Assembly (NCBI GenBank): GCA_021821445.1
Contig: JAKACK010000003.1
Location: 4,725 to 66,394 of the forward strand
DNA: 61,670 bases
Origin: Microcaldota archaeon
GTDB taxonomy: Archaea; Micrarchaeota; Micrarchaeia; Micrarchaeales; Micrarchaeaceae
Direction of reading: 5' to 3'
Shown here: positions 44,361 to 53,290 of the stretch, in pieces
How positions within the stretch are numbered: the first letter of the stretch is position 1
How the letters are laid out: each line of letters begins with the position of its first letter
Notes under the pieces: model-generated
Database searches by the model: none
What the model was told of the DNA's origin: nothing
The model's input: only the letters and a program-made list of their open reading frames with translations
Made by a program: the position numbers and the translations under genes

Positions 44361-45755
44361 TTGAACAAGGAAAAAAATATATTGAGGTATATTATACCAA
44401 TTGTTATTGCATTAATAATTTTATTATTAATATTTTATATTTCAATCATACAAATTAATTCTTACCCTCAATTAATTTATAATGTACACAAAATATCAAA
44501 TTCAACTACAAATTCAATTAATAATACTTTTAGAAATTTTGAATTTGAATCAAATCCTCAGCACATTTATTATCTTAATGCTAATTTAAGTAATTTCACT
44601 TATTCTTTTAATCCTGTTTCCCTTGATAATGATTCAATCGTAGAGATGGTTGGCATATTAAACCCCATCAATATTTATCAGGGAAATATGCTTGTAGACC
44701 TTTCTACTATGCCAAATAACACTTATGATGATGATAAAAATGCTTATTTTGGAGAATTAGTTTACTTAAACATTTCTACAGGCAATATTATTTGGTTCCA
44801 TAAATTCCAAAATGATCTTATGGATGAGCCTATTGTTTACAATGGTTTGGTATTCTATGGTACTGGAAGCAATATAGTACTTTCTCAGTATAAAATGAAT
44901 CAGGTAGGTGCGATAAATTTATCTACAGGTAAAGTAGTATGGAATTATAATTTTACAGGGGAAAAAATGCCAACCCCTGTTTTGTTTGATAATGAAATAA
45001 TATATACACCGGGATTTCTAGGGACTGGATATTTGGATGCCTACGATTACAATAATGGTACAATTGCATGGGATTTAAATCTTTCCTCTGAAAGCGCTAT
45101 GTCCTCACCTGCAGTTTTGGGGAATAATATGTTTTTTGGTTCAAGGGCATATAATGAAACAGAAAATCTGTTTTACTCTATAAATATGGATACACATAAA
45201 ATAAATTGGTTTGATAATTTTTCAGCTAACATGGGAACACAGGATAGCTCCCCATCAATATATAATAACACTATAATTACAGGAGCAGTAACTGAAAACG
45301 GATTGATGAATTTAAATTATACTTTGTATGGCATTAATGCATCAAATGGGGTAATAAGGTGGTCATTGAATGAAGGAAGCGGTCCTTTTGTACATAATTT
45401 AAAATTACCTCCAACTACAGCTTATAATAATGTTGTTTACTCTGATACTCCCTCTTTAGGGTACCTTTATGCAATAAATATTTCCTCAGGAAAGGAAATT
45501 TGGAAATATAATACAGGACCAACAGATGCAAATGTGAATATCATCAATGGCTATATTTTTATAGTAAATAGGGAAGGAGAATTATTCATATTTAATAAAA
45601 ATGGAACTCTTTATAAAGAAGTCAATATAGGAATGCCGTATGGTCCAGATGACGTTATAAAAGCAGGAAATAAAGTTATATTGTATAGTAGTACTGGAAA
45701 GATAGTTATAGAACCGATATCAAATTTTTTGAATTTGAATGATACTAAAAAATAA
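44361..45755 (+). CDS. Membrane-anchored PQQ-type beta-propeller protein
   Basis: A 464-residue protein with an N-terminal anchor helix (about 10-30) and an extracellular propeller of about six blades. The blade motif (INxxTGKxxW) is seen in NLSTGKVVWNYNF, NNGTIAWDLNL, ASNGVIRWSLN and NISSGKEIWKYNT. No catalytic residues of PQQ dehydrogenases were seen, so it is more likely a binding or scaffold protein, as in BamB-like repeats. The start is TTG 44361 with GTGA 5 nt upstream. It is divergent from the STT3-like gene. Confidence 0.82.
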   Translation: MNKEKNILRYIIPIVIALIILLLIFYISIIQINSYPQLIYNVHKISNSTTNSINNTFRNFEFESNPQHIYYLNANLSNFTYSFNPVSLDNDSIVEMVGILNPINIYQGNMLVDLSTMPNNTYDDDKNAYFGELVYLNISTGNIIWFHKFQNDLMDEPIVYNGLVFYGTGSNIVLSQYKMNQVGAINLSTGKVVWNYNFTGEKMPTPVLFDNEIIYTPGFLGTGYLDAYDYNNGTIAWDLNLSSESAMSSPAVLGNNMFFGSRAYNETENLFYSINMDTHKINWFDNFSANMGTQDSSPSIYNNTIITGAVTENGLMNLNYTLYGINASNGVIRWSLNEGSGPFVHNLKLPPTTAYNNVVYSDTPSLGYLYAINISSGKEIWKYNTGPTDANVNIINGYIFIVNREGELFIFNKNGTLYKEVNIGMPYGPDDVIKAGNKVILYSSTGKIVIEPISNFLNLNDTKK

Positions 45756-45954
45756 TTTGTCTTTAGTAAAAATTATGGGTTTTTATAGTTCATATCTTCA
45801 TGATAGGTTTTCAGTTCTCTTTTTAAAAATAGATTAGATATAAATACGTTTATTTTTATATAGTATTTGTAAAACCTAAACCTTTTGGATTTTGGTGGAT
45901 CATCCTAAATCAGGCTGATTGAAAATTTTGTTAATTTAATTATAGAGTGATTAA

Positions 45955-47130
45955 TTGTTAGTTGGTATAATAGGAGCCCCAAATAAGGGTAAGAGTACGT
46001 TATTTTCAGCATTGACCATGCATGATGTCCAGATAGCTAATTATCCATTTACTACTATAGATCCTAATAAAGGACTTACATATATTGCAGAAGAATGCGC
46101 TGAAAAAAGAGTCAATCTCAAATGCAAACCAAGAAATTCTTTGTGCGTTGATGGCACTAGATTTCTGCCAATAAATGTTGTTGATGTTGCAGGTTTAGTT
46201 GAAGGTGCAAGTGAAGGGAAAGGTATGGGTAATCAGTTTTTAAATGATCTTTCTACAGCTGATGCTTTACTTTTAATAGTTGATTTAAGTGGTAAAACAG
46301 ATTCTGCAGGAAATATTTCACAAGATTCTGATCCTGTAGAAGATGTTAATATGGTTAAAAAGGAGCTAACTAATTGGATGGCAGGTATAATAAAGAAGCA
46401 TATAAGGGTTCTAGCTAAAAGGGAAGATGGTGCTGATGCTCTTTATGAGATACTTACAGGAATGAAAGTTTCAAAGCAGAATATAGAGGATACAATTAAA
46501 GAGCTGTCTTTGCCTTCTGGAAGGATAACTTGGGATGATGCTCAAATTGAAAAATTTTCAGAAAGAATTATTGAGATATCAAAGCCTATATTGATTGTTG
46601 GAAATAAATATGATTTAGATGTTGACAAATCAGAAAAGAACTTGGCTAGATTGAAAGAGAAATTCAAAAATGTAGAATGGTGCTCGGCTGCTATGGAACT
46701 AGCCCTTAAAAAAGCAGATTCTTCCGGAGTTATAAAATATACACCCGGAGATAAGAGTTTTGAGATTAAAAAAGAAAATATAAGCGATGATCAGAAAAAA
46801 GCGCTTAATTACATGTCTGATTTTATAAAAGACAAAGGTACTAATGTACAGCAGGTATTGAACCATCTGATATTTGGCTTATTAAATGATATAGTTGTAT
46901 ACCCAGTAGAAGATGAAAATAAATACACAGACCACTTTGGAAATGTACTACCTGATGCGATATTGCTACCAAAAGGATCAAGTACATATGATCTCGCAAT
47001 GAAGATACATACAGATATCGCAAAAAATATGCTGTATGCAATAGATGCGGTTTCAAAGATGAGATTGGCTAAAACATATGAATTAAAAGATAAAGATATA
47101 GTAAAAATAGTCAGTGCTGCAAAGCACTGA
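45955..47130 (+). CDS. ychF: YchF-type GTPase/ATPase
   Basis: A 391-residue Obg-superfamily NTPase, archaeal YchF/OLA1-like. G1 is GAPNKGKST (7-15), G3 is DVAGL in VVDVAGLVEGASEGKGMGNQFL, and G4 is NKYD. A helical insert (about 130-200) and a C-terminal TGS domain follow (GNVLPDAILLPKGSSTYDLAMKIH). CKPRNSLCVDG is typical of archaeal members. The start is TTG 45955, 4 nt after GTGA. The 199 bp before it hold AT-rich sequence and a small AATCAG-G-CTGATT palindrome near 45908 of unknown meaning. Confidence 0.93.
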   Translation: MLVGIIGAPNKGKSTLFSALTMHDVQIANYPFTTIDPNKGLTYIAEECAEKRVNLKCKPRNSLCVDGTRFLPINVVDVAGLVEGASEGKGMGNQFLNDLSTADALLLIVDLSGKTDSAGNISQDSDPVEDVNMVKKELTNWMAGIIKKHIRVLAKREDGADALYEILTGMKVSKQNIEDTIKELSLPSGRITWDDAQIEKFSERIIEISKPILIVGNKYDLDVDKSEKNLARLKEKFKNVEWCSAAMELALKKADSSGVIKYTPGDKSFEIKKENISDDQKKALNYMSDFIKDKGTNVQQVLNHLIFGLLNDIVVYPVEDENKYTDHFGNVLPDAILLPKGSSTYDLAMKIHTDIAKNMLYAIDAVSKMRLAKTYELKDKDIVKIVSAAKH

Positions 47131-47174
47131 TAAATGATCCTTTATTTTAATTCCTGTTTCTTTATTTTTATTCT

Positions 47175-47777
47175 TTATTGTACGCGTTTTCTAGCTGATC
47201 TGAATACGCTTATTATAATGCTTAATATTATCACAATTCCGACAGGAATTACAGAAACTTTCTCTACAAAATCCATTATTGTTATAGATGATAATAATGT
47301 TGAAGTATAATGCAATGTTATGTATATTATTGACATTGCTATAACATAGATTATAGAGGCGTATACTGAATTTATAAATGAGGATTTTATTGAATGCATT
47401 ATTCTTCTTTTGCTAGTTTTGATACCTATCCATATACCGACTATTAATGGGAATACTAATGCACCTGGAAGGTAAATTATATAATATCCAATTTTATTTA
47501 ATAAATTACTAAATGGGCTCAATATTGGTATAGTTGCAAATATAATTAAAAGTATTCCAACAACCATTGCACCTATCCATAATGAAAGAGGCCCTTTCAG
47601 CTGATCTTCATCCTCAAAATTTGTTTCGTAATCAGATGAGGATGGATCTTGTTTATAAACATTTGACAATGACTCATGATTACTATCATCCGGATTCTTT
47701 CCATTCATTATATCATCAACATTCTTTTTACTTCCGACATCGTTAATTGAACTAATATTAGGTTTTTTATTTGCCAT
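47175..47777 (-). CDS. Four-helix membrane protein with disordered N-terminus
   Basis: A 200-residue protein. The first ~65 residues are polar and acidic (N, D, S, E rich) and probably disordered. Four helices follow (about 68-88, 96-118, 135-158 and 175-192), ending in RSARKRVQ. No family was recognised. It faces the C/D box sRNA and nuclease gene across a 55-bp divergent gap. Confidence 0.7.
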   Translation of the reverse strand: MANKKPNISSINDVGSKKNVDDIMNGKNPDDSNHESLSNVYKQDPSSSDYETNFEDEDQLKGPLSLWIGAMVVGILLIIFATIPILSPFSNLLNKIGYYIIYLPGALVFPLIVGIWIGIKTSKRRIMHSIKSSFINSVYASIIYVIAMSIIYITLHYTSTLLSSITIMDFVEKVSVIPVGIVIILSIIISVFRSARKRVQ

Positions 47778-47803
47778 TTAATCTATTATGAATTAAATAA
47801 TAA

Positions 47804-47812
47804 GATATATAA
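47804..47812 (+). promoter_or_regulatory. TATA box of the C/D box sRNA
   Basis: GATATATAA lies about 25 bp before the sRNA 5' end, the normal archaeal distance. Confidence 0.45.
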
Positions 47813-47831
47813 CTATTCTTTTTAATTATAT

Positions 47832-47895
47832 ATCAGATGATGAACGAGATGATCGCTGAGCAATAGCTATGAAGACAAGTAGGCAGGCTGATAAA
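47832..47895 (+). ncRNA. C/D box guide sRNA with two 12-nt guides
   Basis: All four boxes are present in order: C ATGATGA (47837-47843), D' CTGA (47856-47859), C' ATGAAGA (47869-47875, one mismatch) and D CTGA (47888-47891). Both spacers between boxes are exactly 12 nt, the length fixed by archaeal sRNP geometry: ACGAGATGATCG before D' and CAAGTAGGCAGG before D. By the fifth-nucleotide rule, each would direct 2'-O-methylation of a C in CGAUCAUCUCGU and CCUGCCUACUUG respectively. Targets are not in this window. The sRNA ends 1-5 nt before the TTG start of the nuclease gene. Confidence 0.85.
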
Positions 47896-47896
47896 T

Positions 47897-48769
47897 TTGA
47901 ATAATTTGGAAAGATTGCATAGGACAAGTATAACTGCAACCGATATCGCATCTCAATATTGGTGTGAAAAGCAGATGGAGCTTTATAAGCTCAAAGGTCC
48001 AAAAAAAGCAACAGTAGAAATAAAAAGAGGAAAATTGATACATGAACAGATAGAAGCATCTATAAATGAAAAAATAGAATTGGAACCCAAAAGTTACAGC
48101 GACTCTGTTTTTAAAACTGTTTACAGTAGTTACATAGCTCTTAGCAATCTTAAAAAGAACAAAAGAGCAAGAGAAATACAAATATATGGTTCTTTCAGTG
48201 GGTATAAATTAGTTGGAAAGATAGACGAATTAAAAATCTTAAAAGGAGATACTGTATTAATAGAGGATAAAACAAGATCTTCAAATAGGGCACCTGGTGA
48301 AGCTGAACTCATAACACATAAAGTGCAGGTTACCCTTTATAAAAAATTGATTGATGATATAGTAAAAGGGAATTATAGTGTAGAAAATTTCAAAAGGGCT
48401 TACCATACGCAAAATCTCAACATCACAGATGATTTTAAATCACAACTTTCGCTTTTAGGTATAGAACCACAACAACAATCAATAGATTATTATGCAGAAA
48501 AACTTTTTGAGGAGTATGCAAAATTAGAATTGAGCAATAATATATATCTCAGATATATAAATCAATTTACAAAAGAGAATATAAAAGCATTAAAATTTTA
48601 TTATTCTGAAAAAGAGGCAGATAAGATATTAAAATTTGCAATTAAATATTGGAATGGAGATAGGGAAGCATTACCTGTGCCTTTTGATGAAAAATGGAAA
48701 TGTAATCATTGCACATTTTTTGGAAACGAATGCAAGGTTTGGTGGCCGCAGAGAACTTTGGGTGTATAA
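47897..48769 (+). CDS. Exo5/Cas4-like RecB-family nuclease with 4Fe-4S cluster
   Basis: A 290-residue PD-(D/E)xK nuclease. Catalytic residues are His49 (GKLIHEQ), Asp110 (VGKIDEL), Glu123-x-Lys125 (IEDKTRSS) and Gln144 (HKVQVTLY). Cys23 (WCEKQ) with Cys269, Cys272 and Cys279 (CNHCTFFGNEC) makes the cluster-binding set of the Cas4/AddB/Exo5 group. There is no CRISPR array or cas gene nearby, so a DNA-repair exonuclease of the Exo5 type is more likely than Cas4. The start is TTG 47897, just after the sRNA. It ends 1 bp before alaS. Confidence 0.88.
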   Translation: MNNLERLHRTSITATDIASQYWCEKQMELYKLKGPKKATVEIKRGKLIHEQIEASINEKIELEPKSYSDSVFKTVYSSYIALSNLKKNKRAREIQIYGSFSGYKLVGKIDELKILKGDTVLIEDKTRSSNRAPGEAELITHKVQVTLYKKLIDDIVKGNYSVENFKRAYHTQNLNITDDFKSQLSLLGIEPQQQSIDYYAEKLFEEYAKLELSNNIYLRYINQFTKENIKALKFYYSEKEADKILKFAIKYWNGDREALPVPFDEKWKCNHCTFFGNECKVWWPQRTLGV

Positions 48770-48770
48770 T

Positions 48771-51461
48771 ATGCTTGATAAAAATACTTTGAGAGAGAAA
48801 TTTTCTGAGGATTATGAAAAATATTATTCAACAGAACTTTTCAAAGGAGAGGGATTTGAAAGAAAAAAATGCAAATTGTGCGGTAAATATTTTTGGACGT
48901 TGGATAAATCAAGAGAACTTTGTGGAGATCCAGAACATGAACCTTATACATTTTTTAAAAAATCTCCTATAAAAATAGATTACGTCGAATTTTGGAATAA
49001 ATTTGCTGAATTTTTCAAAAAAGAAGGACATGTTGAAATAGAAAAATATCCTGTTGTGAGCAGGTGGAGACCTGATCTTTATTTTACTATTGCTAGCATA
49101 CAAGATTTTCAAAGATTGGATGGGGGCAAGATAAGCTTTGAATATCCTGCAAATCCCTTGATTGTACCCCAGATATGCCTCAGATTTAATGATATACCAA
49201 ATGTTGGTATAACTGGAAGACATTTAACCTCTTTTATGATGGCAGGGCAGCATTCTTTTGATTATCCTGAAAACGGCTATTGGAGGGATAGGACTATAGA
49301 ACTTAATTTTAGGTTTTTAACAGAAGTTATGGGAATAGAAAAATCAAAAATCACATACATAGAAGATGTATGGGCTATGGGAGATTTTTCGGAATTTGGT
49401 CCAGATCTTGAAAGTTTTGCTTATGGGCTTGAGTTGGTGAACAGTGTATTTACAGAATTTGCATATTCCAATGGAAAGATTTCTGAATTAAAGAATAAGG
49501 TTGTTGATGTTGGATGGGGATTTGAAAGATTAATTTGGTTTGCATCCGGAGAGTATACCTTATACGATGCAATCTTTCACAATGAATTAGATTATCTTTA
49601 CAAAAAGCTCGATTTTACGCCAGATAAAAATGCTTATTCAAAAGTTGCAGGTATATCAGGATTGATAGATTTAGGAGAGGATAAAAATGGCTCAAAAAAG
49701 GAGCTTGAATTAGTTGAAAAGAATGGAGTTGACAAAGATACCTATTACAAATCGATAAAACCAATACAGGCTCTTTACGCAATAGTTGACCACACAAGAA
49801 CCTTATTATTTGCAATAAACGATGGGGCATTGCCAAGTAACGTTGGAGGAGGATATAATCTAAGAATATTATTAAGGAGAATATTCAATTTTATAGATAC
49901 CTATGACTTCAAGTTTGATCTGATGAAGCTATTTGAATTGCATGCTAAAGATCTTGAAGGATTATATCCTAATTTGAGTGAAAGTCTTGAAGATATAAGC
50001 AATATAATTAAAATCGAGAGGGAAAGATATGACGAGATGAAGGAAAGATCTAAAAATAAAGTAGAGCAGATCCTAAAAAAACATGAAGAAATTACCTCTG
50101 ATACTATGAGGCTACTTTATGAAAGTTATGGTATAACTTCTGATTTTATATCAATGTACGCAAAAAAGAATGGTTATGATATATCAATACCTGATGATTA
50201 TATTGATTTGATAAAAGGAGATTTCACAGAAAAAAAGAAAAAGAAAAAAACTTTTGATATTGATGTTGAAGGACTTCCGAAAACCCTTAAATTATTTTAT
50301 GATTTTGATAATATGTCGGATTCTAAAGTACTAAAAGTTAATAAAAATTTGGTTGTACTTGATCGTACCCCATTTTATGCTGAAAGCGGAGGGCAAGAAG
50401 CTGATCATGGAGAGATGAATGGAATACGTGTTTTAGATGTTCAATCAGTAGGTGGTGTCATAGTTCATGTTCTTGCTGAATCACCACAATTTAATGAAAA
50501 TGAATATGTTAGATGTATAGTTGATGAGGATAGGAGGATAAGGTTAATGGCACATCATACCGCAACACATTTGGTGAGTGCTGCTGCTAGATCTGTATTA
50601 GGAAAGCATGCATGGCAAGAAGGTGCGCATAAAGGTGAGGATAAAGCACATATAGATATAGCCCATTACGATAAATTGAATGACCAGCAGATTAAAGAGA
50701 TAGAATCAAAAGCAAACTCTTACATATTTCATGGGATGAAAGTTAGTCTTCATGAAATGAATAGAGGAGATGCTGAATCTGAATTTGGATTTTCAATATA
50801 TCAGGGTCATGGAACACCAAGTACAAAATTGAGAATTATCACCATAAAAAATCTTAATGGGGAGTTGATAGATGCTGAAGCATGTGGTGGATTACATTTG
50901 ATAAACAGAGAATCTTTAATAGGTATAATAAAGATAGTAAAATCATCTAGGATACATGATGGTATAGATAGGATAGAATTTACCGCAGGACCTGCTTCGT
51001 TAGATTACACCAGATCAATTGAAAATAGTATAAACCATGTTTCAAAGATATTTGGTATAGATGAGGATAAGATAGATGAAGGAGTGGAATCCAAAATCAG
51101 AGAGCTAAAAGATTTGACAGATTACTCAAAAAGTATGGAAAACAAGATAATCAGATATGAATCTGAAATGCTTTCAAAAGAAAATGATAAGATTATAGTA
51201 AAGGAATTTACAGATTATAGACCGGAAATTTTAAGGCAGATTGCATTAGATACAGTTAAAAGATCTGATTCAAAGGTGGTTATACTTTACAACCATATAG
51301 GAAATGCGGTTATATCGGCTGGAAAAGAATCGGATGTTAATGCTATTGAATACATCAAAGATTACAGCAAAAAAAATAAGATCAATTTTAGAGGAGGAGG
51401 ATCAGCTTCAATTGCGGAAGGAAAATTTGAATTTTCAGATTCTGAAAAAGATAAAGTGTAG
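48771..51461 (+). CDS. alaS: Alanyl-tRNA synthetase
   Basis: A 896-residue archaeal-type AlaRS. An N-terminal Cys set (CKLCGKYFWTLDKSRELCGD) precedes the class II core (RPDLYFTIASIQDFQRLDGG; ITGRHLTSFMMAGQHSFDYP). The editing site HHTATH is at residues 595-600, and EACGGLHL supplies the remaining zinc ligands. The C-terminal dimerisation part ends in RGGGSASIAEGKF. ATG 48771 with GGTGTATAAT is the start; the longer in-frame extension overlaps the nuclease gene and is rejected. The downstream carS starts after a short gap, so this is one operon. Confidence 0.96.
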   Translation: MLDKNTLREKFSEDYEKYYSTELFKGEGFERKKCKLCGKYFWTLDKSRELCGDPEHEPYTFFKKSPIKIDYVEFWNKFAEFFKKEGHVEIEKYPVVSRWRPDLYFTIASIQDFQRLDGGKISFEYPANPLIVPQICLRFNDIPNVGITGRHLTSFMMAGQHSFDYPENGYWRDRTIELNFRFLTEVMGIEKSKITYIEDVWAMGDFSEFGPDLESFAYGLELVNSVFTEFAYSNGKISELKNKVVDVGWGFERLIWFASGEYTLYDAIFHNELDYLYKKLDFTPDKNAYSKVAGISGLIDLGEDKNGSKKELELVEKNGVDKDTYYKSIKPIQALYAIVDHTRTLLFAINDGALPSNVGGGYNLRILLRRIFNFIDTYDFKFDLMKLFELHAKDLEGLYPNLSESLEDISNIIKIERERYDEMKERSKNKVEQILKKHEEITSDTMRLLYESYGITSDFISMYAKKNGYDISIPDDYIDLIKGDFTEKKKKKKTFDIDVEGLPKTLKLFYDFDNMSDSKVLKVNKNLVVLDRTPFYAESGGQEADHGEMNGIRVLDVQSVGGVIVHVLAESPQFNENEYVRCIVDEDRRIRLMAHHTATHLVSAAARSVLGKHAWQEGAHKGEDKAHIDIAHYDKLNDQQIKEIESKANSYIFHGMKVSLHEMNRGDAESEFGFSIYQGHGTPSTKLRIITIKNLNGELIDAEACGGLHLINRESLIGIIKIVKSSRIHDGIDRIEFTAGPASLDYTRSIENSINHVSKIFGIDEDKIDEGVESKIRELKDLTDYSKSMENKIIRYESEMLSKENDKIIVKEFTDYRPEILRQIALDTVKRSDSKVVILYNHIGNAVISAGKESDVNAIEYIKDYSKKNKINFRGGGSASIAEGKFEFSDSEKDKV

Positions 51462-51469
51462 GTGTGAAT

Positions 51470-51967
51470 ATGAATTATCTTTTTGATATTATAATTTACC
51501 CTATACTATACATACTACCAGCTTATGTTGCAAACGGTGCACCTGTGATATTTGGTGGTGGTGCTCCACTTGATTTTCATAAAAAATTTAGGGGTAAAAG
51601 AATCTTTGGGGATCACAAAACCATAAAAGGGACTGTATCGAGTTTAATTGCTGGTATAATTATCGGTCTAATAGAATCACATTTCTTCAGTTATTTGCTT
51701 CCCATCTCCATACTTCTTGTTATAGGAGCTAATATAGGAGATTTATTTGGAAGTTTTATAAAGAGGCAGATTGAATTTAAACCAGGAAAAAGTGCACCTA
51801 TATTGGATCAATACGGATTTTTCATATTCGCATTAATTTTTGCATTTTCATTAGGGCATTTACCTGATTTATATGGTTTAATATTTTTGGTAATAGTAAC
51901 TGGAATATTACATCTTTTAACAAATATTGGTGCTTATTTGTTAAAGTTGAAAAGTGTTCCTTGGTAA
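51470..51967 (+). CDS. carS: CDP-archaeol synthase CarS
   Basis: A 165-residue membrane enzyme that activates digeranylgeranylglyceryl phosphate with CTP to give CDP-archaeol, the precursor for polar lipid headgroups. Typical motifs are LPAYVANGAPVIFGGG, PLDFHKKFRGKRIFGDHKTIKGT and DQYGFFIFAL, with about five helices. GGTGTGAAT supports ATG 51470 over GTG 51464. It follows alaS and overlaps the next gene by 14 bp. Confidence 0.94.
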   Translation: MNYLFDIIIYPILYILPAYVANGAPVIFGGGAPLDFHKKFRGKRIFGDHKTIKGTVSSLIAGIIIGLIESHFFSYLLPISILLVIGANIGDLFGSFIKRQIEFKPGKSAPILDQYGFFIFALIFAFSLGHLPDLYGLIFLVIVTGILHLLTNIGAYLLKLKSVPW

Positions 51968-52778
51968 TTTTTTAGATGAAAAAATGAAAAGTAAAAAAGA
52001 TGGAAAAGCGAATAAAATAATTCAAAAGATAAAGTCGTTGAAAAACATAGGAGACAATATATTTGGAAATATTGTTTACGAACATAAAGGTAAACGCAGT
52101 ATTGTAATAATGCACAGATATGGAAATGACGTTTTGATGGTCAATAACGTGCCATTTTCTTTAATCAGACATGGATCAATATTTGTTGGTGGGTATTGGG
52201 ACTATTTCATACTACTTCCTTTTCTTTATAAATATCCAAAAGTTCTATTAATAGGGCTTGGAGGTGGCACAATCATTTATCAAATGAAAAAAATTTTTGA
52301 TAAAATAGATATCACCGCTGTTGAGAATGACCCTGAGATGGTGGAAGCTAAAAATCATTTTCTACCTGAAAAAGTAGATTTTAAATTAAAAATTGGTGAT
52401 GGTGCAGAATTTGTCAACAAAACGAATGAAAAGTATAATCTCATTATTTTTGATGCCTACGATAATTATAATATACCTGAAATTTTTCTTAAAGAGTCTT
52501 TTTTGAATGATGTATATGACAAATTAGATGAAAATGGTATATTTGCTGTAAATTATATACCAATTGAGCATAATGAACCTTTAATTAAAATGAATAATTC
52601 AAAAAAATTTACTATATATCAAATAGACATTAAGGAATCAGCCAATAAGCTATTATTATTTTCTAAAAATTTGAAAAAAAAGGATATGTTAAATTTAATA
52701 AATACTGGAATTAAGAACAATGTCTTTATAAAGGAATACATAATTGATGCATATAAATCTATGAAAAATGAGAGTTAA
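51954..52778 (+). CDS. Spermidine-synthase-like methyltransferase-fold protein
   Basis: A 274-residue protein with the spermidine synthase fold. GLGGGTIIY is the nucleotide/SAM motif, ITAVENDPEMVEAK follows it, and LIIFDAYDNYNIP stands where polyamine synthases have D-x-x-D-P. The second catalytic Asp is not convincing, so a true aminopropyltransferase is doubtful. The start is GTG 51954 overlapping carS, or ATG 51984. Co-transcription with carS is clear from the 14-bp overlap. The substrate is unknown. Confidence 0.75.
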   Translation: MFLGNFLDEKMKSKKDGKANKIIQKIKSLKNIGDNIFGNIVYEHKGKRSIVIMHRYGNDVLMVNNVPFSLIRHGSIFVGGYWDYFILLPFLYKYPKVLLIGLGGGTIIYQMKKIFDKIDITAVENDPEMVEAKNHFLPEKVDFKLKIGDGAEFVNKTNEKYNLIIFDAYDNYNIPEIFLKESFLNDVYDKLDENGIFAVNYIPIEHNEPLIKMNNSKKFTIYQIDIKESANKLLLFSKNLKKKDMLNLINTGIKNNVFIKEYIIDAYKSMKNES

Positions 52779-52941
52779 TACTTATTATTATTTTATTACA
52801 TTTGTATTTGTTAGATTTAGATAAGCTCTACAATATTGTTTATCCTTATATTACAAACCTTTATCAATGTGGGCGTAAAACCCACACTCTTCAGAGGTGG
52901 GATATAAGCCCACCACAAAGTATATAAATTTGAATGATATA

Positions 52942-53203
52942 ATAATAGGTATAAAGAACCATAGATTCGCAAGGTCAATAGAGAAATGTTCTTGGAATAG
53001 ATTTACTGACTATTTACAATACAAGGCTGAAAGTGCTGGTTGCGTAGTAGTTGCTGTAAGTGTCAATACAGAGTTCAAATTTTGACAGAAAATCTGTCAA
53101 AACTACCGAAGGGCATTCGGGAAGTAAAGCCGGTGGAGACGATGTAAGACCTTCCGCAAAGGAGGCAGTTGCCAATGAAGCAGGAACTATATGGGTGGCA
53201 TAA
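52942..53203 (+). pseudogene. tnpB: tnpB remnant (C-terminal third, frameshifted)
   Basis: In one frame, 52942-53085 reads IKNHRFARSIEKCSWNRF, then LQYKAESAGCVVVAVS, the RuvC-II to zinc-ribbon approach of TnpB. In the +1 frame, 53099-53203 reads KTTEGHSGSKAGGDDVRP, then KEAVANEAGTIWVA and a stop, the usual TnpB C-terminus. The zinc ribbon and the RuvC-III Asp between them are deleted, and everything before RuvC-II (with the first catalytic Asp and the Glu) is gone. The left-end hairpins are fused directly to the remnant. It cannot encode an active nuclease. Confidence 0.78.
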
Positions 53204-53258
53204 CCAATTATAGCCACCCTGAAAGCTCACACCATTTATGGGTGGGAGGATGTCACAA
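53090..53258 (+). ncRNA. Possible TnpB omega-RNA scaffold
   Basis: In IS200/IS605 elements the guide RNA overlaps the tnpB 3' end and the right end. That segment is well preserved here, with two hairpins and the GGATGTCACAA terminus. The guide would start at 53259 and read into the 5' region of the CBS gene. Expression and activity are unknown. Confidence 0.35.
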
Positions 53259-53290
53259 GAATGAATATTCATAAATTAATAGGTGTTAAA

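Larger units (their letters stand above)
52866..53258 (+). mobile_element. Decayed, non-autonomous IS200/IS605-family element
   Basis: About 390 bp bounded by end structures. The left end has two hairpins with 7-nt loops: TGTGGG/CCCACA (52868-52886) and GGTGGG/CCCACC (52896-52914). The right end has GGGTGGC/GCCACCC (53193-53219) and an imperfect CTCACACCAT/ATGGGTGGGAG hairpin (53226-53248), ending in GGATGTCACAA. All share a GGTGGG/CCCACC core. Between them is a tnpB remnant. There is no tnpA and no flanking duplication, as expected for this family. The left flank CTTTAT could be the target motif. Confidence 0.75.

Noticed and set aside
45870-45935. A possible structured RNA before ychF (palindrome AATCAG-G-CTGATT and GGAT/ATCC pairs)
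   Set aside because: No C/D or H/ACA box arrangement, tRNA fold or known riboswitch could be built; the pairing is too short to claim.
47897-48769. Cas4 as part of a CRISPR system
   Set aside because: There is no repeat-spacer array and no other cas gene in the window; the protein fits stand-alone Exo5-type nucleases equally well.
48636-48770. A longer AlaS start overlapping the nuclease gene
   Set aside because: The extra residues overlap another conserved gene. ATG 48771 has a good GGTG Shine-Dalgarno sequence and begins the family's usual N-terminus.
51954-52778. A true spermidine synthase
   Set aside because: The nucleotide-binding motif fits, but the second catalytic Asp region is not conserved, so only the fold is claimed.
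52897-53085. A 62-residue frame that could be called a separate small protein
   Set aside because: It starts inside the left-end hairpin of the IS200/IS605 element and encodes only a frameshifted TnpB fragment.
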